DNA of 64,000 bases, from positions 93,361,917-93,425,916 of the forward strand of contig NC_092346.1 of NCBI RefSeq assembly GCF_963676685.1, given 5' to 3'. Of the stretch, positions 1 to 12,300 are shown one piece after another. This DNA comes from Mytilus edulis (lineage: Eukaryota > Mollusca > Bivalvia > Mytilida > Mytilidae). The notes below the pieces were generated by a model. That model saw only the letters and a program-made list of their open reading frames with translations. It did no database searches and was not told the origin of the DNA. The position numbers and the translations under genes were made by a program. Position 1 is the stretch's first letter, and every line of letters starts with the position of its first letter.

Positions 1-1960
1 CACCTTATCTTTATTTGTTTGATAATAAGTGAAATGAAAACAATGAATTCAAATTGAGATTAAACTGACTATTCAGAACTTTTCAACTTAGGTCACTCTT
101 ATGTAAAAAAAAAAAAAAAGAAGAGTACTATCAGGTACTGTATAAAGATAGATTTTTTGTAGGGGTTTACAGGATTTTGTATCTGAATTCAATTTCATGA
201 TTCATTTTTGTTGACTTACAGTACGCCCAGAGAGTATGTAATCGCAAACTCTAATCACCGATTTCCGAGTGTAGCGGTGTGACACCGCGAATCACGGATT
301 ATACTCCCAATTTCCTCCAAAGATTCTCTCCCAACACCGCGTGGCTGTTTATTGGTTTATTGCCCATCGGATTTACTGAAAATTAATGACGCTTGACAAC
401 ATCATCGGATTAGCCAGATTTATTACCTTTGTACATTTAATCGATCTTGATTGCACCTGTGTGCTTTAAAATATGTTATTTAAATGTCCTTTCATTGTCA
501 GATAAAAGTGTGACATTTTTATTTAAAACAAGATAATTATTCTTTTATGTATATGCCCATGTCATTGTCACATGACATACAACGTACAAACGTATAAAAA
601 TACGAATTAAACACTTATTTTGTTTTTTCATTATAGTCCGATCAGGTCATAATTTTTGTTTTTTCAACAAAGACGATTTTACCACAATTAGAACCTTTTA
701 TGACCTACTCAGTGAGCAATATTGGGTTCATTAATAGTTCAATATTATATAATTAATATCAACTGGCTTATAACAAAATGATGTTTTTTACGCTAATATG
801 TCCAATCTAAATTAAACCCAAGAGTTAATTTATCGGATCAACAAGTGAACTCTGCTACTTTCAATTTATTTTGAAATGTAAAATATTATGTTTCACTACC
901 TCGGTAGATTACCGACTTGAAATATTTGAATTTAAAAAAGAAACTGTAAAGTGACAAATAGTTTTGTATGCAATGTGGCAGCCCTATATTCATAAATACT
1001 AAGAGACATTCCCCGCCCAGACACAACACAATAATCACAACCTTATTTAATTATATGAAGAAAAAAAATCATGTGTTTTTTATCCGTTATGATCTGTTAT
1101 TGATCTTTAATTATTTAAAATAAAATTGGATTGGCACAATCCGTATTTTACTGCTCGTTAAAAGTCCTCGGCGAAATATAAAAAGAAGTATTTCAACAAT
1201 TTATAAAATAGAATATTTAAATGAAATTATATCGTGTTCTACAAGAAAGAAATATGTAAAAAAATAATGTGGATCGGATTTTTACGATCGACAAATTTTC
1301 ACAGAGGATCTCTACCAACGCCCATCAGGAACTGAACGACATGCATCCTGTTTTCATCTACCATTAATATATAGTGTTGACTATGGACGTATAAATAATG
1401 CCCGGTTTTATGTCCTCTGTTGACTGAGAAACGTAAAAATAAAAGGCTGATGTTGGTTAATTTAGAAAAGGAATACAATTTAGAATCCGGTTAATCAATT
1501 GTAAAAGTACCTTCTAGAGCCTCAATCTTAACGCACACAAATTTATGTCAATCATTACAAAGCAAGTTTAAACCTTGAATGAATTTTCTCACGGTTATCC
1601 AGAAAGGTCACCTGAGTTTACTGTTACATTTTTTTTTTACATGATACTATTTCCCGCCAAATAAAAATCTCGTGGACAAAATTGATGTCACTATTTTTAG
1701 CATTCAATATTGTGAGCGAAGTCAAGTTCAAGTTCAACTACGCACTGTTGATCACTGAGATGCGTATCGTCTTCCCACGGCAATTAATTGCTTTAAAAAT
1801 ATTTAAAGATCACTGTTCTAAATACAACACAAAAGTTTACATTCATAGTGCGTAAATGAATAATTATACAACGACGAGTTGATGCAGCTATAGAAGTATT
1901 CCTTTTGTAGTCCAAATGTATTATTTATCCTAAAGTAATGCTAACTAATTGTGAAGAGTA

Positions 1961-2520
1961 AATGCCGTAGACTTATTAAGCATAAGGAATGGTGAAAAGT
2001 ATTTTCTATTTTTCTTGCATATACAAGTTTTAAGACACGTAATTTTCTTTCTTTCTCACATTTTATACCTTCAGCGTTAATTTCCGTTTATTTTCACGCA
2101 AGTATGTCTCTTTTCGTAAGTTATATAAATTACCGATAAAAAAAAACCGAGGTCATAATCAAGTATAGATTTTTTTTTATAAAACTTTAATGCAATTGAA
2201 AGCATTAACAACAACCTTTTGCTTTTTAAAACTTTTATTTTGTAATCGTAAATTGGAAATGGCGTAGACTTATTAGCATAACAGATAGTGAATAATATTT
2301 TCTTTTTTACTTGTATACAAAACTTTGAGACGTGTAACTTTTCTTTAAACTACCCTAATTTATTCAGCGTTAGTCTTCGTTTATTGTTACACAATTATAT
2401 CTCTTTTAGTAAATTAAATATTTATTTACTGATAAAAAACGGAAGTCAAAATCAAATATAGTTGTTTTTAAAAATTGATTTAAATGTACAGAGTAATTAA
2501 AAGAATTAACAACAACGTTT
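1961..2520. repeat. Diverged tandem duplication (two copies, spacing about 297 bp)
   Basis: 1961-2219 and 2258-2520 align along their length: both begin aatgccgtagac/aatggcgtagac, both carry a cttcagcgttaa/attcagcgttag block and a gataaaaaa block, and both end aacaacaac(c/g)tttt. They differ by many substitutions and small indels, so the duplication is old. No coding potential is seen in either copy. Confidence 0.75.
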
Positions 2521-2887
2521 TGATTTTTATTTTAATCTTTCATTTGTTTCAAGCAATCAGATATAAACTGATAATCAATAGACAGGAAATGCAATTGTTT
2601 AATTACATTAGAAATCTCGCATACCTTGACTGTCGCGTGCCGGCATAGATCAGAAGGATTAGGGCAATTAATTACCTGGTGTGACACCGCGTCACTCCAG
2701 ACTGGGAGAGATGTCGCTAATACAATAAACAAAAGGTAACGGATTTACGCGGAAGTCGCAGGGAATACTCCCAAATTTCTCCCAGAATTTAGGGAGTGAT
2801 GTCGGAGTTTCCTGGTGTCACACCAGGAAAAAACTCGGTGTATGGAGTTTGGGATGGCTTTCGCGAAAATTGTACTGTAAGCTGTGT

Positions 2888-3153
2888 GGTACCTAACACT
2901 TTCACTAAAATTAATTTGGCCCGTTTAATTTTGATAAAATTTTGACAAAGTATTTACTTTGACCCTTTAACAAAAATATAAAAATTTCAAAAATTTTGAA
3001 CCAACCGTTTTGTCAGAAAAATTAAACTGGTTATATAGCAGTTTGACAAACACCAATTTTGATCTTTGAGAAGCTTATAATCCCTTTACAACACAGTGTA
3101 ATTAAAACGTTTAGCTGACTTTACAGAGTTATCTCCCTATAGTGTTAGGTACC
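2888..3153. mobile_element. Small TIR (MITE-like) element
   Basis: A perfect 13-bp terminal inverted repeat is visible: ggtacctaacact at 2888-2900 and agtgttaggtacc at 3141-3153, about 266 bp apart. The interior is AT-rich without a reading frame. The target-site duplication is unclear: the right end is followed by TTAA but the left is not preceded by it. A sequence starting ttaaggtagtaccctaca near 17048 may be a relative. Confidence 0.6.
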
Positions 3154-3322
3154 ACCTTAAGTATATGATTGTAATATTTTTTATAGGTTTAAATTTTGTT
3201 TGGTTCATCTAAGTAAATAGTATGATTGACCTTTATAAACATGACAAACAATTGAGTTTCTGCTAATGAAATGATGATATAGTCTCCTGAAATTATTGAT
3301 TTTATGTCTGTATTATTTTTAG

Positions 3323-3384
3323 TTGAGCAGTTCTGATGACAGTAGTGATGAACGTCCTCAGACAAAGAAAAAGAAGTCACCTAG
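3323..3384 (+). CDS. ZC3H13: ZC3H13 exon a (first visible)
   Basis: Acceptor tatttttag ends at 3322 and donor gtattt begins at 3385. It encodes LSSSDDSSDERPQTKKKKSP, residues 1-20 of the visible part, and ends in phase 2. The reading frame is open upstream in the intron only by chance, so the TTG at 3323 is not a start codon. The acidic-serine then lysine composition resembles CK2-type sites next to a nuclear localisation stretch. Confidence 0.8.
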
Positions 3385-6300
3385 GTATTTAATTCATGTT
3401 AATTATATTAAGGATAAATTTAGGTTAATAGATTTAAGAAGATGTGGTATAAGTGCAATGAGACAACTCTCCATCCAAGTCACAATTTGTAAAAAAAAAC
3501 ACCTTATAATTCAAAGGACGCTCTTCAACAGGCCTAAGGAACCTTGGCTCACAAAAACAGCAAGCTATAAAAGGCCCCAAAAATTACTTGTGTAAAACCA
3601 TTTAAACAGGAAAACCAATGGTCTAATCTATATAATAAATGAGAAACTTGAAACACTTATGGACCACATCAACAAACGACAACTACTGAACATCAGGTTC
3701 CTGACTTATGACAGGTGCAAAAAATGCTGCAGGTTTTTAACGTTTTAAGTCTGTAAAGATAATTTTATGAATAATGAGGAAAACAATGTTTTATTTTTGA
3801 AGTGATATGATAGAGATCACCAGACATTGACATGTAGATGTCTTTTTTTACATTACTGTGTTTATATATTTTATAGTGTCAGATTACAGCAAGCCTTGAC
3901 TAGGAGATATTAGACATATGCGATGTATTTCAACAACAAAAAATCCTAATTCATGAAAAAGTCATCTTTATCTTTTTAAAAATGATAATGTTAGATTTTT
4001 AGAGAACGAACAAAAGTATCTCTATAATGAAGATTTCCTTATTTTTTTTTTAGTAAAAAGAAGGACAAGAAGAAACACAAGGTGAAATCACCAAGTAAGG
4101 TGAAGCAAGTCACACCAAGTCCTGAGAAAAAAGTGAAAAAGTAAGTAACGGTGAAATCACCAAGTAAGGTGAAGCAAGTTACACCAAGTCCTGAGAAAAA
4201 AGTGAAAAAGTAAGGTGAAGCAAGTTACACCAAGTCCTAAGGAAAAAGTAAGTAATGGTGAAATCATCAAGTAAGGTGAAGCAAGTTACACCAAGTCCTG
4301 AGAAAAAAGTGAAAAAGTAAGGTGAAGCAAGTTACACCCAAGTCCTAAGAAAAAAGTGAAAAAGTAAGTAATGGTGAAATCCCGAAGTAAGGTGAAGCAA
4401 GTTACACCAAGTCCTAAGAAAAAAGTGAAAAAGTAAGTAATGGTGAAATCACCAAGTAAGGTGAAGCAAGTTACACCAAGTCCTAAGAAAAAAGTGAAAA
4501 AGTAAGTAATGGTGAAATCACCAAGTAAGGTGAAGCAAGTTACACCAAGTCCTGAGAAAAAAAATAAAAAAGTAAGTAATGGTGAAAACACCAAGTAAGG
4601 TGAAGCAAGTTACACCAAGTCCTGAGAAAAAAGTGAAAAAGTAAGGTGAAGCAAGTTACACCAAGTCCTGAGAAAAAAGTGAAAAAGTAAGGTGAAGCAA
4701 GTTACACCAAGTCCTGAGATAAAAGTGAAAAAATAAGTAATGGTGAAATTATAAACCTTGAATACTACCAACATGGCAACAACCATTATGACATTTGATG
4801 CTAAGAAAGGTAAGCAGGTCCTGCTCCACTAGTTGTTCCTGTTGTTTATGGCAAGTAAAATACCATGTAACATTTTGTGATGACACACATAGACTGTGCT
4901 AGGCTGCCTCAAGCTGAACATATCTGTGGTTATTTGTAACAAAGATTTTCATGACTGTCAGCCAAATCAGGATGGTGTCTCTAAAATATGAAGGGATGAA
5001 TGACTTTAATTTACCATAAGGAGCTCATGGTTCAACTGCTTCCTTTTAAACAGAAACCCTAAATTTTTGTACCAACTGGGAGATATTTAGTTCTCAATGG
5101 ATAGAGTAATTCATCTTTTTTGTCCTAACATTTAGTACCTAACCAACCTTAATTTTGTCAATTTCTAGATGCTCAAGTCAAAATACACGCACTCAAAATA
5201 CATATTTAGGAAACTGATTTAAGCCTATACACTGTGTATTAAAATGTAGTAAGAACAAATAAACTCCATATACATTTGTTCATAATCATAACTTAAAATT
5301 TCTTTATATGTATGATTTTCCAGTAAATCAGAGATCCCTTTCAAGCATACGTAATTATGAGTATCATTATTTGATATTTGCCAGTAACATCACTGAATGA
5401 TCAATCAAAAAACAATGAAGCATTTAATTTAATTACATTTTGCTAAAAAATTATTCATATTCTAATATTTTTTGGAAGATTTGAACAAGAAATTGAAAAA
5501 GAAGTAGCACAGAAGAAGAAACACAAAAAGAAAAAGGCTCTTGAAAAGAAAATGGCTGAGATGTCAGAGGAAGAGTCTAAACCTAAGAAATCTAAACAGA
5601 AAGGCATGAAATCAAAAGCTGCTGAGCAGAAACCTCGTTTAAGTTTTCAATCAGAAGAGGAAGAAGATACAATTATAGTTAAAAAAAGACAAAGAACTCC
5701 TAGTGAGTCACCTTCAAGGTCACATTCTAGATCAAGGTCATGGTCACAAGAAATGTCACGACAACATTCTCCTGATGAAAGATATGAAAGGTCACAATCC
5801 CCTGTACAGAGAAAGTCTAAAAAAGGAATCAAAGCCATTGACAATTTGAAACCTAGTCTTTCCCCTGAATCTCATCCTCAAGAACATCGAGGGAGGTCTT
5901 CCTCTTTTGAAAGTCCTGAAGGACAGATGGGAAGGAAGAAGGGAAAGAGAGAAACAAAGAAAGGCAAACACAAACATGAACCACAGTATCAATCTGGATC
6001 TGATGAGTCAGATTACAGTAGGGAGAGAGTGAAAAGTGACAAGGGTAAAAAACATAAAAAAGGGCGGGAATGGAGCCCTGAGAGTCGGGACACACTCTCA
6101 AGAGACCAAAGAAAATCATCACCTGGTGATTACAGTGACTACAAGTCTAAGAAAGAACGTGACAAACACAGCCCTGGCTTCAGGGATCGTAGGAGATCTG
6201 CATCACCTGTAAGTCGCCACAGTCATGTGGAATCCAGACGTGACATGTCTCCTGGTTCCCAAAGGTCTGGTTCCATGTACCACAGAGAGAGAAGGATATC

Positions 6301-9300
6301 ACCTCCTCCAGATAGACGTGAAATTGAGGAAAAGTATGACAGAAGAGACAGAGTAAAAGATGATCCCAGACGTGCTGGACGATTTACTTCACCTGATGAT
6401 AGAAGATACAGAAATGCTGATAGACCTGATTTAGATCGTGGAGCAGACAGGTGAGTCATTGCAATTTTCATAGATTTGGTTTAGATCTTGAATCAGAAAG
6501 GTGAGTCTTCAAGATCGACCTGATATAGATTGTACATCAGACAGGTTATCAGATTATTTTAGAATTTGGAAAATATTGATGTATTTATGTATATATAATC
6601 AATTAAAAAAAAAATATATTGGTATAATTACAAATACAAATAAAACCTTAAAGAAAATTATAAAAGAAACTAAGTATACACAGTACCTTTCAGGTGGCTC
6701 AGGCCTATTCGAAGTTTCTATCAGAAGTGCTGTATTTTTTGTTATTTTAATCTTTATAGAGAGTCAATCAAATTGGTTGAAAAAAATAGGGGGTCCCAGA
6801 CCATTTAAGGTTAAAATATTACTTTTAAAGAGTTATGTAAAAGGGGCCGTTTTTCAATGAAATGATAGGGAAAATAGAGGTGTTGACACATTTTTATCGG
6901 AATATCAAAAAAATGTTCTATGACACTTGGTCCAAAACTGTAATATAAAAAGCTGAAATATTGCTTCAAAGAATGAGCAGATAAAAAACATGGGTCACCG
7001 ATAAGAAAAAAAAATTAATTTGGCCTTAAACCCAAAATTTTGGCGGGAAAATGGTGAAATAGGGTGAAATGTCATTTTGAGTCTTTCACAGATACACATA
7101 ATAACAATAATAATTTGTTAGTGACAAAAGTAAAATAATCAGACAGGTGAGACATTGGGATAAACCTTTTTAGATCATGCATATGGTACCTATGACAAGA
7201 GATCCTTCATCACAACTTGCATACATGACATAAACAGAAAACTTCTACTTTTTATATTCATGATATTTGGGACATGGGATATAGGAGCTTGCTCATTAAA
7301 GATACTCTTTATATTGGGGACAATGGATATTGAAGTTGATCACTGAAGATACTCTGTATATTCGCGACATGGGATATGGGAGCTTACTAACTAAAGATAC
7401 TCTCTATATTGAGGACGTGGGATATTGGGGCATGGGATAAGGGAGCTTGCTCACTAAAGATACTCTTTATATTGAGGTCGTGGGATATTGGAGCGTGCTC
7501 AATAAAGATACTTTCTATATTGAGGATGTGGGTAATGGGAGCTTACTCACTAAATGGGATGTGGGATATGGGAGCTAGCTCACTAAATATACTCTTTATA
7601 TTGAGGACATGAGATATGAGAGCTTGTTCACTAAAGATTCTTATATTTAGATAATATTTTAATATTTATTGTGTAGATTTGAAGACAGAAGAGAAGTACA
7701 TGATGACAGATTTGCTCCAAGAGTAGAACCACCAAGAACTAGGTATGATGATAGGTATTTTGAACAGAGAGGTAGACCTGAAAGCTTTGACAGAGACAGG
7801 GATCGTTTTGAGAGGGACAGATATAATCCGAGGATAGAGTCTAGAGGGCCTCTACCAAGGGCAAATCATAGAGATCGAGGGGACCCAAGGATAGATCCCA
7901 GAGCAGAACCCAGATATCCTGAAGGTATGTTAATAGAATAATTAAGATAAAGTAAAATGACAAAACTGCTTCTTTATATATGAAATGATGTAGAAGAGTA
8001 TAATTATTATTCAAACATAATATTCCATTCTGATGCTGGACATTGTTGTCTTTGTTGAAACAAATGACCTCTAAAGACTTGTTAAGACATGAATCTATTG
8101 TTGAACTATACCAGTGATAATGCTAGCGCTTGTCATTTTCCTCATTTACGGAAAGGTTTCAAAATGACGAAAGTTCATTACTTATTTAAAGTGTAAAAAT
8201 ATTTTCTGAGACCTTCAGAAGCCTAGTTCAAGATTTACTTTTAGTATTTGTGTTACTGTCTCATTTATATTTATTTATAAGAGCTAAGTTTATTAAGTGA
8301 AGCTGATGAGCAAAAGAGTGATGGATTTCTCTTAAAAGATATTTAAATGTCCCAGTGTATTAATTACACAGAGACTAATAGCTATTGTATTTATTCAAAG
8401 GGACAATAGAACTGACAAAAGTTTAAATAGTTTGAACAATAGGAGATAAATCTGTAGAAAAGTTTCGTTTTGTTTGCAATAATAAATGTTAGTTTTTCAT
8501 CACAATTACACTTTCAATAAGTCTGACAGATAGAAGTATAATGAAACTCTTAGACTTATCTTTGTGATATGCTTTTAATATCAATTTGAAAGTCTAGAAA
8601 TAAATCCAATGTGTTTTTACTGCAGCTGCTGTATATGATGACCGAGTTCCCCCACCCCCTGAGTTCAGAGACCCTGCCTGGGACAGTTGGAATGCTCCAG
8701 GTTGGTATTAAAGGTCAAGGCAATAAAATGTGTGTGTTTAGGGTTTCTTAGTAAAGAACTGAGTTGTTTTTTCAGACAGATGTAAAAAATATAGATTTTC
8801 CACAGTATTTCAATTTGTTTGTTATTTGTACTCTTTATTTGAAATCTCTTAACCAGGGTTTCCGCTGGCGGTCGCCAATTTCGCAATTTGCGAAAAAATA
8901 ATAATTGTGGCGATTAAAATTCGTCATTGGCGAAAATATATAACGATTTATTTTCAACCATCTTGTTTTTTAACTATTTTCGGGTTTCTCAGACTTTACC
9001 TGATCGGACAATACTCGGAATTCACCTTGAACTCATTATTTTGACAGAAAATCAATAATCAGCTGATTGCATTTTATAGCTATCGACAACAACGGACTAA
9101 TTAATAAAGGTGTTGATTGTATTGTTTGACAAAATGATATGGTTAAATGGCGTCCGTCACATGCAGGGATGGGGTTGATTACTTTTAAATGTAATCGATT
9201 AAATTACAATTACTTTGCTAATAAAATGTAATCGATTACATTACAATTACACCACATTTCATATGTAATCGATTACATTAGATTACTTTTCTTTATTGTA

Positions 9301-12300
9301 ATCATGATTACTTTAGATTACTTATGATTACATTGTATATTGCTATATCAAAGATTTTTTATAACTTTTTATCCTCACAATAAAGCTTATTTTCGTGATT
9401 TTTTTTAAAAGCCTTAATTTATTCATCTTTTTAAAAGAATTTATAGACAAGACAGTTACAGTTACAGTGTAACATGTGTAATTTGATAAAATAGCTATAG
9501 ACAAGTGTCCTTTCTCTATGTAAAAGATATAACTTTATTTTTAACTACAAATTGTAACCAACTGCCTAATTAACAAAAAAAAATGAAAATAATGAAAAAT
9601 TAATTAAGTATAGTTTTATTGTCTGTTGGGACTTAATTGACACATCCATTAATGTTTTTACAGGTGCTAATCCCTACTTCCATTTTTTTTAAACAAACAA
9701 TAGGTGGGCTTGGGTATTAAAATTTCGGGCAGAATCAATTTGCGCCAATTGCAGTTTAGAAAAGGTATTAATTGCGCCACTCTCTTTTATTTTGATGGTA
9801 TTAATTGCGCCAATAAATGAAATGGAATTGCGCCACATTTACCTGTTAATATGTTTTACCTAAATCAAGACAAGACAAGACAAATACTTTATTAAAGTCT
9901 CGCAACTTCTTACATATAAAATATACAGCTTTTTAAAATAAAAGTTAACAACAAGAGCCACTCTTTAAAGAGTTTTGAGAGACTATAAAACAATTTTTCT
10001 TAAAATTATAATGCAAATACAAGTCAACTGTCACGAGTATGAAATACATTTTCGCTTTATTAAAATTTCATAGCAGACTTTGGCAGTATAAAATACCATA
10101 TTTTCATTTTTAAAAAGAAATATAATTTTTTCATTATCAGTGTCCAGAAATTAGAACGTCAATTTTTCAGAACTTCGTGTAAAAGAAAAGCAACCAATGT
10201 GTTGTCAGAGCCACCTTCAAAAATAATAAATTCAGAGATCTTCAAAATTGAAGAAGAGAATTTAGAAAAGAAAGATTTAAAATATGTGTGTCAGTCTGTG
10301 TATAGAGAGAGAAGAAAACTGCGTCCAGCTTAATCTAAAAATCGAGCAGAATTTCACAGAATATAGGATGATATTGGTATTGTTACAAACAAAGATGATG
10401 AGTTTGTATTGTGTAACGATCCAGCAAGTGGTATAATTTTATTAGGATGCGAGGCTAATTTGAAATTTCAGTGTACAATGTCAGAGGAATTTTTTGCTGT
10501 TGGTACCTAGTCAATCATTTAGTTGTTATATATAAATAAAAAAATATAAAATTGGCGCAATTAGATGATTATTTTATTGGCGCAAATGATACCTATAGTT
10601 TTGAAAATTAGGTGGCGCAAAAGAGGTATTGGCGCAATTAAGTCTCGGCGCAAATGAGTTACTTTTTGGCGCAAAAAGATATCGCCCAAAATTTCAAAGT
10701 CAAATAGGAACTAAATGTTTTCTGCATTTGAATTTCAATGTATTTATGTAAAAATATTGGGTAAACTGATATGAAATTGGAGTTAATATCAGAAGTTTTC
10801 AATCAAGGAAAACAAATGCTTTCAAGGCATATTCTTGTATCATAAGAGCTCAATCTCACACAGAAATATTGGAGAGTAAATTTCCTTTTGTAAACTGTTA
10901 ACAAAATAAAACACTTGGTTATACAGATTTGTTATATGGATGGTCCCATCATTGTGATTACTAGTTTCATGATTTTTGATTCAAGCTTTACATTTTCTTA
11001 TTTTTATCTTGTCTATCAAAAACTGTTTTCATATATATATATACAAGATTTGTAATCAGCAAGTAATCATATGAATGTAATCTTAAAGTAATCGAAAAGT
11101 AATCATGATTACACCTGTTTTTTGCCATGTAATCGATTACATTACGATTACTTGTAATCAGAAATGGCATGATTACTGATTACATAGGATTACACTGCAA
11201 AATGTAATCGATTACAGCTGATTACGATTACCCCATGCCTGGTCACATGTCACATAAAGGATTTATTAACCACTTTGCGACGCACGTGTTTGAAGCAAGA
11301 TTTAGACGTCTCCTCTCCTTCTTTTAATGATAGTCCAGAAAAGAAAACTGTTATTATGACGAAAAATGTTCAAAAGCAAGAAAAATCTCTGATTTATAAC
11401 TTTATCCTTTGACTTTGATATAGATAATTGATTTGAGTGGTTACTTTAAAGTTGTTTCAGTGACACACGTGTTTCAAGCATAGTTTTACCTCTCAACTTT
11501 TTCATTTACAATGGTCTAGAAAAGAAAACTGTCGTTATGAAGAATTCTATTCTATTTCGATAGTGAAAATTATTTGTCATAAAAGTATTTTGAATTTTTC
11601 TAGTGAAAATTATTTGTCATAAAATTATTTTAGAATTTGGAAAATATTGATGCATTTTCAGGTATATATAATCAATTAAAAAAAAAATATATTGGTATAA
11701 TTATAAATACAAATAAAACCTTAAAAAAAGTATATAAGAAACTAAGAATACACAGTACCTTTAAGATATCTCCCGCTGCAAACTGAATTCAAATGAATCA
11801 ATGAATGTTTCTATTTCAGGTCATCCTCCCCCTCCTGCAGAACCTTATAATAGAGGAGGTTACAACAAAGGAGATCGATATAGAGGTGGACACAGAGGTT
11901 TGTTTGTAGCTAATGTAAAAATAAGAAAAGATGGTATGATTGCCAATACACCATATTGCTATTTGGAAATCTGTCCCAGTTGACTCAATAATTTGTCCTG
12001 TTCGGCCCGATAATCTGTCTCACTTGAAGTATTGATGTCATACAACAATAACTTTTCCATTGTGGCGTCAGATATTTTGTATTATGACGTCAAAATTTTA
12101 TGCGAACTTTTGTGATGTCCAGTAATGGCAAACAAATAACAATAAGGTGTATAAGACAACTCTCCACCAGAGACCAAATAACACACAAGGTTAACAACTA
12201 GAGGTTAACGTACAGTCTAAGACAATGAGTAAAACCTACACTGCAAGGCAAGGTATTTATGGCCTGTAAAATGACATATGTAAAACAATTCAAACAAGAA

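Larger units (their letters stand above)
1..3322. other. Non-coding flank or 5' intron of ZC3H13
   Basis: No exon could be supported here. The stretch is AT-rich with a poly-A run near 105-119, a diverged 260-bp tandem duplication (1961-2520), two related blocks with the palindromic core ggtgtgacacc (about 270-345 and 2675-2830) and a small TIR element (2888-3153). Because the first recognisable exon opens with a splice acceptor at 3321-3322, the 3' part at least is intron. The upstream exons, including the CCCH zinc finger expected for the family, are either before base 1 or too short to see. Confidence 0.5.

Noticed and set aside
3323-3325. TTG as start codon of the ZC3H13 fragment
   Set aside because: It directly follows a splice acceptor and the family has several hundred residues, including a CCCH finger, upstream.
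4286-4594. Minus-strand frame with repeated hydrophobic text
   Set aside because: It is the antisense of the Lys-rich exon-derived minisatellite; A-runs read as Phe codons.
6001-6060. Hammerhead-ribozyme core (ctgatgagtc)
   Set aside because: It lies in exon c encoding SDESDYS and no GAAA-containing strand with pairing stems follows at the right distance. No hammerhead was found around the Penelope-like copies either.
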